This document shows positions 1 to 8,584 of a DNA stretch of 62,247 bases, piece after piece (position 1 is the first letter of the stretch; every line of letters starts with the position of its first letter). The notes under the pieces were generated by a model. That model did no database searches. It was not told the DNA's origin and saw only the letters and a program-made list of their open reading frames with translations. Position numbers and translations under genes: made by a program. Source of the stretch: Nocardia alni (GTDB taxonomy: Bacteria > Actinomycetota > Actinomycetes > Mycobacteriales > Mycobacteriaceae); assembly GCF_019038435.1 (NCBI RefSeq), contig NZ_JAGPOX010000042.1, positions 1 through 62,247 on the forward strand, given 5' to 3'.

Positions 1-755
1 TATTCGGTCAGGGCGGTGGTGGAGTCGGGGCGGGGGTCGTGGTCGAAGAGTTCGGGGAGGTCGATGTTCAGTTGCCGGCGGGTCGCGGCGTAGATGGAGC
101 TGTCGCGGACTTCCGGGGATTCCAGGCCGGGTTTGATTTCGAAGACTACGTGGCTGGATTCGGCGCTGAGGGCGTTGAGGGTTTCGAACAGGCTGTGTTC
201 GATTGCCGCTGGTAGGTAGAACAGCACGCCCTCGATCAGCCAGGCGGTCGGCGCGGTGGGGTCGAAGCCGGCCTCTAGGAGGGGGCGGGCCCAGTCCTGG
301 GCCAGATCCGCTGCGATCGGACGTCGTGTCGTTGTGGGGGCGGCGTCGAGTACCGCGTGTTTGAAGGCCAGCACGTCGGCGCGGTCGAGTTCGTAGATCG
401 TTTGGCCCGCAGGCCAATCGATTCGGAAGGCTCGCGTGTCCAGGCCGGCGCCGAGCAGGACGATCTGGCGGGTGCCGGTGCGGGCCTGCTGGATGAGGTA
501 GTCGTCGAAGACCCTTGTGCGCAGGCCGAAGTACCGGGCGAACCTGCCCCACAAGGGATTTGCCTCGCCGCCGGGCACCTGCGCCGGGTGGACCGGCCAG
601 GCCGCGGAAACCCTTGCGGCGCGGACGAAATGCTCGGCGTAGATATCGCCGGCCAGGGAGTCGGATCGGTGGGTCTCGATCGCTCTGGCCGCGGCGACCA
701 GCAGAGCTGTCCGCCCGACACCGCTGTCGACACCGGTGTCCGTGATCTGTGGCAT
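1..755 (-). CDS. Class I SAM-dependent O-methyltransferase, TIGR00027/LCMT-like, 3' truncated by window
   Basis: The first 251 codons are present and the C-terminus lies beyond position 1; the family is usually near 300 residues. The SAM-binding core LLGAGLDTRAFR is followed by the acidic strand YELDRADV, which together mark the TIGR00027 family common in mycobacteria and Nocardia and related to leucine carboxyl methyltransferases. The ATG at 755 has a GGAG ribosome site just upstream on the minus strand. It begins 11 bases after the stop of the alcohol dehydrogenase and is read as the last visible gene of a four-gene operon with an MfnB-like furan synthase. Carboxyl O-methylation of an acid made by that operon is inference. 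Confidence 0.85.
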   Translation of the reverse strand, partial: MPQITDTGVDSGVGRTALLVAAARAIETHRSDSLAGDIYAEHFVRAARVSAAWPVHPAQVPGGEANPLWGRFARYFGLRTRVFDDYLIQQARTGTRQIVLLGAGLDTRAFRIDWPAGQTIYELDRADVLAFKHAVLDAAPTTTRRPIAADLAQDWARPLLEAGFDPTAPTAWLIEGVLFYLPAAIEHSLFETLNALSAESSHVVFEIKPGLESPEVRDSSIYAATRRQLNIDLPELFDHDPRPDSTTALTE

Positions 756-766
756 GACGAGCTCCT

Positions 767-1867
767 TCAATCGGTGTGGGGTGGGAGCAGTACGGGTTTG
801 ACCACTCGCCCGGTGCGGCAGTCGTTTTCGGCGTCGTTGATCGCCGACAGGGGATAGGTGGTGATCAGCTGGTCGAAGGGAAAGCCGCCGCCGAGCCACA
901 GCGCGATCAGGCGTGGAATCAGGACGCGCGGGACGGCGTCTCCTTCACAGACGTGCGCTATGCGCCTGCCGCGGTCCAGGAGGCCGGGCGCGAGGGTCAG
1001 CGGTGCGCGCTGCCGGCTGATCACCGCGAGCGTTCCCCGGGGCAGCAGCGCCGCGAGGGCGTGATTGATCAGTTCCGCGGATCCCGTTGTGTCCAGCGCG
1101 AATTGGACGCCGCCGCCGCTGCGCCGCCGGACCTCGTTGCCGATGTCGGGTGCACCGAGCGGGATCGGTATCGCGCCGAGTTTTTCGGCGATGTCGAGTC
1201 GTTCGCCGTGCCGGTCCACGGCCAGGACCGTCGCGGAGGTGGCCTTCGCGGCCATGATGGCGGCCAGCCCAACGGCTCCGGCGCCGAAGACGGCGAAGGT
1301 GTCGCCGGCGGACATCCGGAATGTCTCGAGTACGGTGCCCGCGCCGGTGAGAAAGCCGCAGCCGAGTGGCCCCAGCAGCTCGATCGGCAGTGCGCGATCG
1401 ACACGGACGGCGTTGCGGGCACGGACCACCGCGTAGCCGGCGAAGGACGACTGCCCGAACCATCGGGGCGCCAGGCGCCGGCCGTCGCGGTCGGTGAATC
1501 GGTGCGCGTCGTCGCGACGTCGGCCGAACAGGTTCAGCGCGGCGAAGGATTCGCAGTAGGACGGTGCGGCTCGCAGGCAATTGCGGCATTGCCCGCACGA
1601 GTCGAAACTCAGCAGCACATGGTCGTCGGTCTCGATATCGGTCACCGCGTCGCCGACGACCGTCACGATCCCCGCACCCTCGTGGCCGAGGACCGCGGGC
1701 ACCGGAGACTGCCCGGCCGAGTAGCGGACGGCCAGATCGGTGTGGCACAGCCCGCAGCCGGCTATTCGGACCAGGATCTCGTCGGCCGCCAGGCGCGTGC
1801 GGAGGCTGATTTCCTCGAGGGTGAACGGTGTGTCGTAGTCGCGCAGAACCGCGGCGGTGACCTGCAT
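767..1867 (-). CDS. Zinc-dependent alcohol dehydrogenase (MDR family)
   Basis: 366 residues, full length for a medium-chain zinc alcohol dehydrogenase. The catalytic zinc Cys lies in GCGLCHTDL, the GHEGAG signature follows, four spaced cysteines of the structural zinc lobe lie in CGQCRNCLRAAPSYC, and the nucleotide-binding glycine motif is GAGAVGLAA. The organisation is that of aryl or benzyl-type alcohol dehydrogenases that interconvert alcohols and aldehydes with NAD. The start chosen is the ATG at 1867; the frame stays open further upstream into the aldehyde dehydrogenase but that part has no homology. It starts 8 bases after the aldehyde dehydrogenase stop, so the two are co-transcribed. 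Oxidation of a furan hydroxymethyl group is suggested by context only. Confidence 0.92.
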   Translation of the reverse strand: MQVTAAVLRDYDTPFTLEEISLRTRLAADEILVRIAGCGLCHTDLAVRYSAGQSPVPAVLGHEGAGIVTVVGDAVTDIETDDHVLLSFDSCGQCRNCLRAAPSYCESFAALNLFGRRRDDAHRFTDRDGRRLAPRWFGQSSFAGYAVVRARNAVRVDRALPIELLGPLGCGFLTGAGTVLETFRMSAGDTFAVFGAGAVGLAAIMAAKATSATVLAVDRHGERLDIAEKLGAIPIPLGAPDIGNEVRRRSGGGVQFALDTTGSAELINHALAALLPRGTLAVISRQRAPLTLAPGLLDRGRRIAHVCEGDAVPRVLIPRLIALWLGGGFPFDQLITTYPLSAINDAENDCRTGRVVKPVLLPPHTD

Positions 1868-1875
1868 GCCGTCCC

Positions 1876-3273
1876 CTACGCGCCGGACTCGGGCCGGTGG
1901 ATGACCATCGGCCGCAGATTGCCGTACATACCCCACTCGCCGCCGGCGACGCCGACTCCACTGTCCTTGACGCCGGTGAAGGGTTGGGCCAGGGACAATT
2001 CCGCGTGGTGGTTGATCCATGCCGTGCCGCATTCCAGCCGATCGGCGACGGCCGCGGCACGGTCGAGGTCTGTTCCCCAGACCGAGCCGCCCAGCCCGAA
2101 TCGGGTGGCGTTGGCCGCCTGGACGGCGTCGTCGAGGTTCGAATAGCGGATCACCGGCAATACCGGGCCGAATTGTTCCTCGGTCACCACGGCGCAGTCG
2201 CCGGGCACATCGGCCAGGATCGTCGGGGCGAAGAAGTAGCCGGGCCGGTCGGGCCGGTCGCCGCCCGCGGCGACCCGTGCCCCGGCGGCGCGGCCGTCCG
2301 CGACCAGGTGCTCGACCCGCTCGAGCTGGCGCGCGTTGTTGATCGGGCCGATCTGCGTCGTCTCGTCCAGGCCGTCGCCGACGACCACCTCGCGAGCGCG
2401 GTGGGTGAGGGCGGTGACCACGTCGTCGTACAGCCGGGTGGGGGCGTAGACCCGCTTGACCGCCATGCAGACCTGTCCGCAGTTGCGGAACGCCGACCAG
2501 AACAGGGTGTCGGCGATCCGGTCGATGTCGGCGTCGTCGAGGATGATCGCGGCGTCGTTGCCACCCAATTCCAGGGTCACCCGTTTGAGCCCGCTCGCCG
2601 CCTGCATGGCCACCCTGCGGCCCGTGGCGATCGAACCGGTGAAGGTCACGTGGGCGATGTCCGGGTGCCCGGCGAGCTGGGATCCCAGCGGTTCCCGGCC
2701 GGTGACCACCCCGAATACCCCGGGCGGGAGTACCGAACCCAGCACCTGTTCCAACAGTGCCGTCGCCAGCGGCGTGTACGGGGACGGCTTGAGCACCACG
2801 GTGCTACCGGCGGCGAGCGCCGGGGCGATCTTCGACGACGCCAGTTGGAGGGGAAAGTTCCAGGGCGTGATCGCGGCGACCGGACCGAGCGAATGCCATC
2901 GCAGCTCGGTGTGCACGGCCCGGCCGTCCCGGATCCGATCGGCCTTCGGCGCCAGCCCGGAGAAATGACGCAGCCGTGCCGCCACCCGCGCGACCTCGGC
3001 TCGGGACTCCGCCAGTGGCTTGCCCTGTTCCCGGGTGAGCACCGTTGCCAACTCCGCGCCCGCGGCCTCGACGGCGGCGGCCGCGTCGAGCATGGCCGCG
3101 GTGCGTCCCACGGGATCGGCGCGCCACTGCGGCCATGCCGTGCACGCGCGCGCGACGACGGTGTCCAGGTCTGCGGGCGAGTGCTGTGGCGATTGTGCGA
3201 AAACCTGTCCCGTCGCCGGATTCACCACGTCGAAGACCGTGCCCAGGTGGGCATCCGGGCGCGTCATGATCAT
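1876..3273 (-). CDS. NAD(P)-dependent aldehyde dehydrogenase
   Basis: 465 residues, close to the usual length. The fold markers are in order: PWNFPLQLASSKIAPALAAG, the VTFTGS cofactor loop, the general-base Glu in LELGGND, the catalytic Cys in FRNCGQVCMAVKR, and EEQFGPVLPV near the C-terminus. It oxidises an aldehyde to a carboxylic acid (family knowledge). Four bases separate it from the MfnB-like gene upstream and eight from the alcohol dehydrogenase downstream, so the three are one transcript. A furan aldehyde made from the MfnB product is a plausible substrate, but this is inference from gene order. Confidence 0.93.
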   Translation of the reverse strand: MIMTRPDAHLGTVFDVVNPATGQVFAQSPQHSPADLDTVVARACTAWPQWRADPVGRTAAMLDAAAAVEAAGAELATVLTREQGKPLAESRAEVARVAARLRHFSGLAPKADRIRDGRAVHTELRWHSLGPVAAITPWNFPLQLASSKIAPALAAGSTVVLKPSPYTPLATALLEQVLGSVLPPGVFGVVTGREPLGSQLAGHPDIAHVTFTGSIATGRRVAMQAASGLKRVTLELGGNDAAIILDDADIDRIADTLFWSAFRNCGQVCMAVKRVYAPTRLYDDVVTALTHRAREVVVGDGLDETTQIGPINNARQLERVEHLVADGRAAGARVAAGGDRPDRPGYFFAPTILADVPGDCAVVTEEQFGPVLPVIRYSNLDDAVQAANATRFGLGGSVWGTDLDRAAAVADRLECGTAWINHHAELSLAQPFTGVKDSGVGVAGGEWGMYGNLRPMVIHRPESGA

Positions 3274-3277
3274 CGGA

Positions 3278-4012
3278 TCAGCTCACCGCGACCCTGTGGC
3301 GATCCATCTCCGCGCGGAACGCGGCGATCAGGTGCGGCTGGATCCGGCCGGTATTCCGGTCGCCTCTCTCGCAGACCGCCCCACGCACCCCGACGATGTC
3401 GGTCTCCATCGCGGTCAGCGCCTCGAGGTGCTCGCTCTTCACGCTTCCCGCCAGCGCGGCCAGCAGGTTCGCCTCGTGGGTCGACTCCACGAAGCGCCTG
3501 CACTCCTCGACCGGAAGATGGTCGAACAGGCTCTTGCCGTCCTTGATCGCGGTATCGAGCATCGCCACATCCGAGCCGGACTGTTGCGCGATATAGGGAA
3601 TCGACAGCGGACTGATACAACCGACCCGATGCGCATCGGCGTAGCCCGAGGCCACGACCAGGGCTTCGGGGTTGTACTCCTTGACCGACCGCCACACCCC
3701 GCGCATGACTTCGATTCCCTGAGCGGGGGTTACACAGCCCATCAGCCCGACCTTGATATAGGTGGCACCGGCGACCGCGGCCCCCAGCGCCGCCTGCGCG
3801 ACCGTGCCCGGCTTGTACGGCACATCGCCCAGCGTGGCCGACACCGGTTTGTCCGCGGGCACGATGGATCGAATCTCCCGTATCACCCACGGATAATTCG
3901 CGCCCAGCGACCCTTCATCGGGTTTCTTGACATCGACGATATCCAGAAATTGTGCCGCCTTCGCACAGACGATGGCCTCGTCGACATTATCCGGAGAAAT
4001 CAACAGACGCAT
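3278..4012 (-). CDS. (5-formylfuran-3-yl)methyl phosphate synthase-like protein (MfnB family)
   Basis: 244 residues, TIM-barrel family of methanogen MfnB, which condenses two glyceraldehyde-3-phosphate molecules into a furan aldehyde phosphate for methanofuran. DVKKPDEGSLGANYPWVI is the family signature. Asp27, Lys29, Lys87, Asp153 and Lys157 fall exactly where I recall the catalytic residues of the Methanocaldococcus enzyme (25, 27, 85, 151, 155), so activity is likely retained. The ATG at 4012 is preferred over an in-frame upstream start at 4045 because it has an AAAGG site about ten bases upstream and matches the family N-terminus. It leads an operon with aldehyde and alcohol dehydrogenases and a methyltransferase. 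No aminotransferase of the methanofuran route is visible, so the product is probably a different furan. Confidence 0.88.
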   Translation of the reverse strand: MRLLISPDNVDEAIVCAKAAQFLDIVDVKKPDEGSLGANYPWVIREIRSIVPADKPVSATLGDVPYKPGTVAQAALGAAVAGATYIKVGLMGCVTPAQGIEVMRGVWRSVKEYNPEALVVASGYADAHRVGCISPLSIPYIAQQSGSDVAMLDTAIKDGKSLFDHLPVEECRRFVESTHEANLLAALAGSVKSEHLEALTAMETDIVGVRGAVCERGDRNTGRIQPHLIAAFRAEMDRHRVAVS

Positions 4013-4474
4013 GACACAGCACCTTTCCCGCGCTAATGATTGCATCGTGAGCGCACGACAATGAATGCGCAGTAAACTCGCATCGACGCGGACCTACCGC
4101 TGAACTGCCGGTTCGATGTGTTGTATACCGCGAGAGCAGAAGACACTTGTCATCAAGAGAAGATGTCCAAGGATTTGCTTATTACGCCGGTTGCTGCATA
4201 CAGGGCCCACCCGTTGGCGATATCGTGATTGATAAACAGAACGCATGGCACTACAGAAAAAATATAACACCGACGGTCGCGCCGGAACAAGGACAACAAC
4301 CGGACCCGTCGATGTCCTCGCATTGGCCTGGATCCGCGGATCCCGGAGATTCGAGCGCCGCAATGAGCCGCGGGCGAGTATGGACAGATGTCTGACAGGT
4401 GTCTTACGTAGCGCCCGCACTCCCTGTACGCTGTACGACACAGTAGAACGTGTTCTAATTTGATGGGAGTCGGG
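4013..4474. promoter_or_regulatory. Divergent control region between the furan operon and a thioesterase, with GACAnnTGTC sites
   Basis: 462 bases without a credible gene. Three copies of the palindrome GACAnnTGTC are visible: 4142-4151 on the furan-operon side, and 4383-4392 and 4394-4403 on the thioesterase side, the last two lying head to tail 11 bases apart. They look like operators for one regulator acting on both genes. Several short open frames cross the region but lack ribosome sites and coding character. Confidence 0.5.
4444..4457. promoter_or_regulatory. KstR-type operator (TAGAACGTGTTCTA)
   Basis: A perfect 14-base palindrome matching the KstR consensus TnnAACnnGTTnnA at every fixed position. 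KstR is the TetR-family repressor of cholesterol catabolism in mycobacteria and rhodococci. The box ends 17 bases before the ATG of the thioesterase at 4475, a typical repressor position. No other sterol catabolism gene is in the window, so the regulator would be encoded elsewhere. Confidence 0.6.
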
Positions 4475-4942
4475 ATGGACAGCGCCCTGGGCGATCTGGT
4501 GTGGGCCGGGTTTCAGAAGCTGGGCTTCTTGCAGTACGCGGGCATGGCGAGCGTCGAGTATCGGGAGGGCCGCAACGTCGTGCAGATCGTGCCCAAGCCC
4601 GAGCATCTGAACCACAACGGGGATCTGCACGCGGCGATCCTGTTCGGGCTGGCCGAGACCGTGGCCATGGGTGTGTCGATCTCCGGGATCGTGGATCTGA
4701 TGGGGGATGCGTTCATCGTGGCGCGGGACGGGCGGATCGAATATCTGGCGCGGGCAAAGGGGGAGGTGGGGCCGATCCGGGCCACCTCGGAGTTGTCCGA
4801 TGCGGTCGTGGCCGGGATGCGGGCGGATATCCAGGCGGGCAAGGACGTTGAACTCGCCGTGCCGGTCGACATCACCGACAACACCGGGAAGTCCGTTGCC
4901 GCGGCGAGTTTCACCGCGGTGATCCGGCCCCGGCGCAAGTAG
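4475..4942 (+). CDS. DUF4442/PaaI-like hotdog-fold thioesterase
   Basis: 155 residues with hotdog-fold features: HNGDLHAAILFGLAET resembles the catalytic helix region of PaaI-type acyl-CoA thioesterases, followed by alternating strands and a C-terminal VAAASFTAVIRP strand. The ATG at 4475 is chosen because a GGGAG site lies six bases upstream; ATG 4463 is in frame but has none. It stands alone, divergent from the furan operon, directly behind a KstR-type palindrome. An acyl-CoA hydrolase serving sterol or lipid breakdown is a reasonable inference; the substrate is unknown. Confidence 0.8.
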   Translation: MDSALGDLVWAGFQKLGFLQYAGMASVEYREGRNVVQIVPKPEHLNHNGDLHAAILFGLAETVAMGVSISGIVDLMGDAFIVARDGRIEYLARAKGEVGPIRATSELSDAVVAGMRADIQAGKDVELAVPVDITDNTGKSVAAASFTAVIRPRRK

Positions 4943-4947
4943 GTGGC

Positions 4948-6450
4948 TCAGTAACCTTGGTAGGCATGGCCTTCGGCGACCGCCGCGACGCCGGGGACGC
5001 TGTCCAAGGAGCCGTAGCGGGCGATGGCGTAGCGGACTCCGGCGACGATGTTGTCGACCGGATTCCAGACGTCGCCGTGGCCAGGCGCCATATAGGCGTT
5101 GAAGGTGCCATCGATGGTCTGCATCAGGCCCTTGGAGGGGTGACCCGCCACGGCGTTGCTGTCGTACAGGTTGATGGCGTGCGGGTTGCCGGCCGATTCA
5201 TGGGCGATGATCGTCGCGATGGCCCGGGCGTCGATCTGATTCGGGGCGTAGCCCATCTGCAGCAGGATCTGGGTGGCCTGATCGATCCACTGGCCGACAT
5301 CGCCGGTCGGCACCGGTTCCAGGGATTCCTGGGCGGCGGCGTTGTTCTGGGGTACATAGCTGCTCGCGTCGGGCGCGGAGGAGTTCGAGACGGCGCTCGC
5401 GGTGGTGACGCCGGGCTGGGCCGAGCTGTGGGGACTGCTCGCGACGCCGGGTTGTATCGTCGGCATTTCCGCTGCGGCGGTGGTGATTCCGGGGACATAG
5501 GTCTGGCTGTAGACGCCCCGGTACTGGCCCAGGGCGAGCATCAGCTCGCCACCGGGTGTGCCGCTGGCCAGATAACCCATCGCCGTGTTGACCGGCATGC
5601 CCTGATACGTGGACAACAGCCATTCCGCGCAGGTCTGGAGATTCTCGCCCAGGGCCTTGATCGAATCCGAGAGGTTCGAGGAATGGTCACGGATAGTGGC
5701 GACGGCGTCGATGGCGGCCTGTTTGCCGGAACCGGTCCAGCCGTCGTCGGATAGCAGCACCAGATCGTCGTGCAGGGTCGACATATCGCTGCGGACCTGA
5801 TCGGCCATCCAGGAATACTGGATGCCCGCGGTCCGCGCGATCGAGTCCGATCCGTGCAACGACTTTCCGAACTCGTAGAAATCGTCGAAGAGCATGCTCT
5901 CGCCCGGGCGGATGGAACTGTAGATGCCGTTGTCGGCATTCGTGACGGGCGGACGATCGAGCGAGATGGTGCTGATCGGCGAGCCCGAGGCCGGGGGGTT
6001 GAAATCGGTCGGCGGTGCGCTCGGGGGCGCGGACGGGGTCACGCCGGACATCGACCCGATCCGGTTGAGATCCGAACTCGTCATATGCTCGTGGTTCAGG
6101 TAGGTCTGCAATGCCGTGGTGAAGGCGTCGCCCATCTTCTCCATGGTGTTCTGCAACGAGTACATCGTGGAGATGAGCTGCTGCCCCCGGCTGCTGAACA
6201 TATTTGTCAGCGCTTTTCCACCGGGCTCGTTCGAGAATTGCTTGATATTATCCAGGGAATTGTCCTGGATGTATTTTTGATACCATTCGAGCCGGGAGAT
6301 CGTGGTCTGGCAATCCTGGATGCATTTCGTGAACAGCTGCAGGTCGACGTTGATCGGATTCAGGCCGAGCGTGCCGTTGTGAGTGTCGGCGTCGACAGCG
6401 TCCCACGAATTCGGCTGCCCCTGGTCGGCCGCGGGATCGGTACCGCTCAT
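4948..6450 (-). CDS. WXG-containing protein with C-terminal lytic transglycosylase (SLT) domain
   Basis: 500 residues without a Sec signal peptide. The N-terminal two thirds are helical and carry a WTG turn in DDGWTGSGKQAA around residue 245, as in ESX substrates. A low-complexity Ser/Ala/Pro linker follows (about residues 330-390). The last ~110 residues form a soluble lytic transglycosylase domain with the catalytic Glu in IIAHESAGNP and the GLMQTI motif, which cleaves peptidoglycan glycan strands. The ATG at 6450 has a GAGG site; the longer frame to 6579 lacks support. Export by a type VII system to remodel the wall is inferred from the WXG-like region. Confidence 0.82.
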   Translation of the reverse strand: MSGTDPAADQGQPNSWDAVDADTHNGTLGLNPINVDLQLFTKCIQDCQTTISRLEWYQKYIQDNSLDNIKQFSNEPGGKALTNMFSSRGQQLISTMYSLQNTMEKMGDAFTTALQTYLNHEHMTSSDLNRIGSMSGVTPSAPPSAPPTDFNPPASGSPISTISLDRPPVTNADNGIYSSIRPGESMLFDDFYEFGKSLHGSDSIARTAGIQYSWMADQVRSDMSTLHDDLVLLSDDGWTGSGKQAAIDAVATIRDHSSNLSDSIKALGENLQTCAEWLLSTYQGMPVNTAMGYLASGTPGGELMLALGQYRGVYSQTYVPGITTAAAEMPTIQPGVASSPHSSAQPGVTTASAVSNSSAPDASSYVPQNNAAAQESLEPVPTGDVGQWIDQATQILLQMGYAPNQIDARAIATIIAHESAGNPHAINLYDSNAVAGHPSKGLMQTIDGTFNAYMAPGHGDVWNPVDNIVAGVRYAIARYGSLDSVPGVAAVAEGHAYQGY

Positions 6451-6602
6451 CGGTGTCCTCGAATCGGCATAGCGTCCTCCCCACCACGGGAAATACTCGC
6501 GTTTCGAAGATACCAGCTTGCCGAGCCGGCCGACCAGCCCCTGTAACCGGGGCCACGAACCCTGTGACCGGCGAATCACCCGCCGATCACAGGGAATCGC
6601 GC

Positions 6603-7607
6603 TCAGCGTTCGCTGTCCAGCAGTGCCATTTGCGGTGCGGCATAGCGGGTTCCGGCCACCTGATCGGCGGGCGCGGCCGCCTCGATCGCCGCGAGTTCGT
6701 CCTCGGACAGCGTCAGCTCCAGTGCGCCAAGAGATTCGGCCAGCCGCTCGGCGGTGCGTGCGCCGATCACCGGGACGATGTCAGCACCCCTGGACAGCGC
6801 CCACGCGATCGCCAGCTGTGCCACGGTGGCGCCGTGGCCTTCGGCGATGGCGGCCAGAGCGTCGACCAAACGCAGGTTGGCCGTGAGGTTCTCGCCCTGG
6901 AAACGCGGGCTGTGCGCCCGGAAATCGTCGGGCGCGAACGGGCGGCGGTCGCGCAGCGAATCGCTCAGCAGGCCGCGCGACAGCACACCGTAGGCGGTGA
7001 TCGCGGTGCCGAGTTCGCGGGCGGTCGGCAGGATCCGCTCCTCGATCGTCCGGGTGATCAGCGAGTACTCGATCTGCAGATCCACGATCGGATGCACGGC
7101 CGCGGCGCGGCGCAGGGTGTCCACGCCGATCTCGGACAGCCCGATATGCCGCACGAATCCGGCCTGCACCATCTCCGCGATGGCCCCGACGGTGTCCTCG
7201 ATCGGGACATTCGGGTCCAGCCGCGCGGGCCGGTAGATATCGATGTAATCCACGCCGAGCCGCTGTAGTGAATATGCCAGGAAATTGCGAACCGCCGCTG
7301 GACGGCCGTCGAAACCGCCCCAGCTGTCATTCGGTCCGCGCAGCGCACCGAATTTCACGCTGAGCAGATAATCCTCGCGCTTGCGGTCGGCCAGGGCGCG
7401 CTGGATCAGCATCTCGTTATGGCCCATGGCGTAGAAATCGCCGGTGTCGATCAGGTTCACGCCCGCGTCGAGTGCGGCGTGGATGGTAGCGATGGACTCT
7501 TTTTCGTCGGCCTTTCCGTACACGCCGGACATGCTCATGCCGCCGAGGCCGATCCGGCTGACGACGGGGCCGGTCGTGCCGAGCTTGGTTGTGTCGATAG
7601 TGGTCAT
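6603..7607 (-). CDS. Aldo/keto reductase
   Basis: 334 residues, full length (alpha/beta)8 NADPH-dependent reductase. The family signatures are visible: GLGGMSMSG at the N-terminus, catalytic Asp and Tyr in DTGDFYAMGHNE, and the catalytic Lys in SVKFGALRG. The usual catalytic His appears replaced in IYRPARLDPN, a variation known in some subfamilies. It is transcribed away from an HTH regulator at 7709, a common pairing. No clear ribosome site precedes the ATG at 7607. Substrate unknown. Confidence 0.92.
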   Translation of the reverse strand: MTTIDTTKLGTTGPVVSRIGLGGMSMSGVYGKADEKESIATIHAALDAGVNLIDTGDFYAMGHNEMLIQRALADRKREDYLLSVKFGALRGPNDSWGGFDGRPAAVRNFLAYSLQRLGVDYIDIYRPARLDPNVPIEDTVGAIAEMVQAGFVRHIGLSEIGVDTLRRAAAVHPIVDLQIEYSLITRTIEERILPTARELGTAITAYGVLSRGLLSDSLRDRRPFAPDDFRAHSPRFQGENLTANLRLVDALAAIAEGHGATVAQLAIAWALSRGADIVPVIGARTAERLAESLGALELTLSEDELAAIEAAAPADQVAGTRYAAPQMALLDSER

Positions 7608-7708
7608 ACCGAAAATTCTGCGCGCGCTATCCCAGGATCGGGGAGGAGCGCGTATCGGGGGATCGGCGATCCCTGGCTGGGCGATCCGGGCAGGAGGACA
7701 GTGGACAT

Positions 7709-8584
7709 ATGGACCGCGACGAACTAGCCGATTTCCTGCGCTGCCGCCGCGAGCAGCTGCAACCGGCCGACGTGGGGTTGCTGCCGGGTGTCCGGCGGCG
7801 CACGCCGGGCTTACGCCGCGACGAGGTGGCGCTGCTGGCCGGAATGTCCACCGACTATTACACCCGGCTCGAGCAGTCCCGGGGTCCGCGGCCGTCGGTG
7901 CAGGTGCTGGGCGCGGTGGCCCGTGCGCTGAGGCTGACCGACGACGAGCGCGATCACCTGTTCCACCTGTGCGGGCATCCCGCGCCTCAACGTGGCGCCG
8001 CCGCCGCGCACGTCGGCCCGGGCATGCTGTTCCTGTTGTCCAAGCTCGAGGACACCCCGGCTTGCGTGATCTCCGACCTGAGCGAGACGCTGGCGCAGAA
8101 CCGCATGCATATCAACCTGTTCGGCGACTTCTCCCGCTACACCGGACTGCATCGCTACCTGCTGTGGCGGCTGTTCACCGAGCCGCAGACCCGCAGCCAC
8201 TATCCGCAGGAGGACTGGGATCGCCTGATCCGCAGGCATGTCGCGGATCTGCGGGCCACGGCCGCGCGGCGCTCGGGCGACCCCGACGTCGTCGAGCTGG
8301 TGACGCGGCTGCGCGCCGAGAGTTCCGAATTCGAGTACCTCTGGGCCGAACACGAAGTGGCGGCGCGGCACTCGGATGCCAAGCGGGTAATCCATCCCGA
8401 ACTCGGTGTGCTCGACCTGCTCTGTGAGACGCTGGTCAGCCCGACCTCTTCCCAGACCCTGCTCGTGCTGTATCCACGTCCCGGCGGTGATGCCCAGGAC
8501 AAACTGGATCTGTTGCGCGTCATCGGAACTCAGTCGATGAATACCGAATCGGATTCCGGCGCGGTGGTATACGAGCTGCCCTAA
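7709..8584 (+). CDS. XRE/MmyB-type helix-turn-helix transcriptional regulator
   Basis: 291 residues. An N-terminal XRE helix-turn-helix (about residues 5-75; TPGLRRDEVALLAGMSTDYYTRLEQ) is followed by an MmyB-like ligand-binding domain of PAS fold with the motif LLWRLFTEPQTR. The family typically regulates a divergently transcribed oxidoreductase, here the aldo/keto reductase 101 bases away. AGGAGG lies upstream of the ATG. Its stop overlaps that of the convergent pirin gene by four bases. Confidence 0.9.
   Translation: MDRDELADFLRCRREQLQPADVGLLPGVRRRTPGLRRDEVALLAGMSTDYYTRLEQSRGPRPSVQVLGAVARALRLTDDERDHLFHLCGHPAPQRGAAAAHVGPGMLFLLSKLEDTPACVISDLSETLAQNRMHINLFGDFSRYTGLHRYLLWRLFTEPQTRSHYPQEDWDRLIRRHVADLRATAARRSGDPDVVELVTRLRAESSEFEYLWAEHEVAARHSDAKRVIHPELGVLDLLCETLVSPTSSQTLLVLYPRPGGDAQDKLDLLRVIGTQSMNTESDSGAVVYELP

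Noticed and set aside
1897..3546. 549-codon plus-strand frame opposite the aldehyde dehydrogenase
   Set aside because: The opposite strand encodes a complete enzyme with catalytic residues; this frame has none.
4147..4463. Short plus-strand frames upstream of the thioesterase
   Set aside because: They overlap the operator sites, lack ribosome sites and show no coding pattern.
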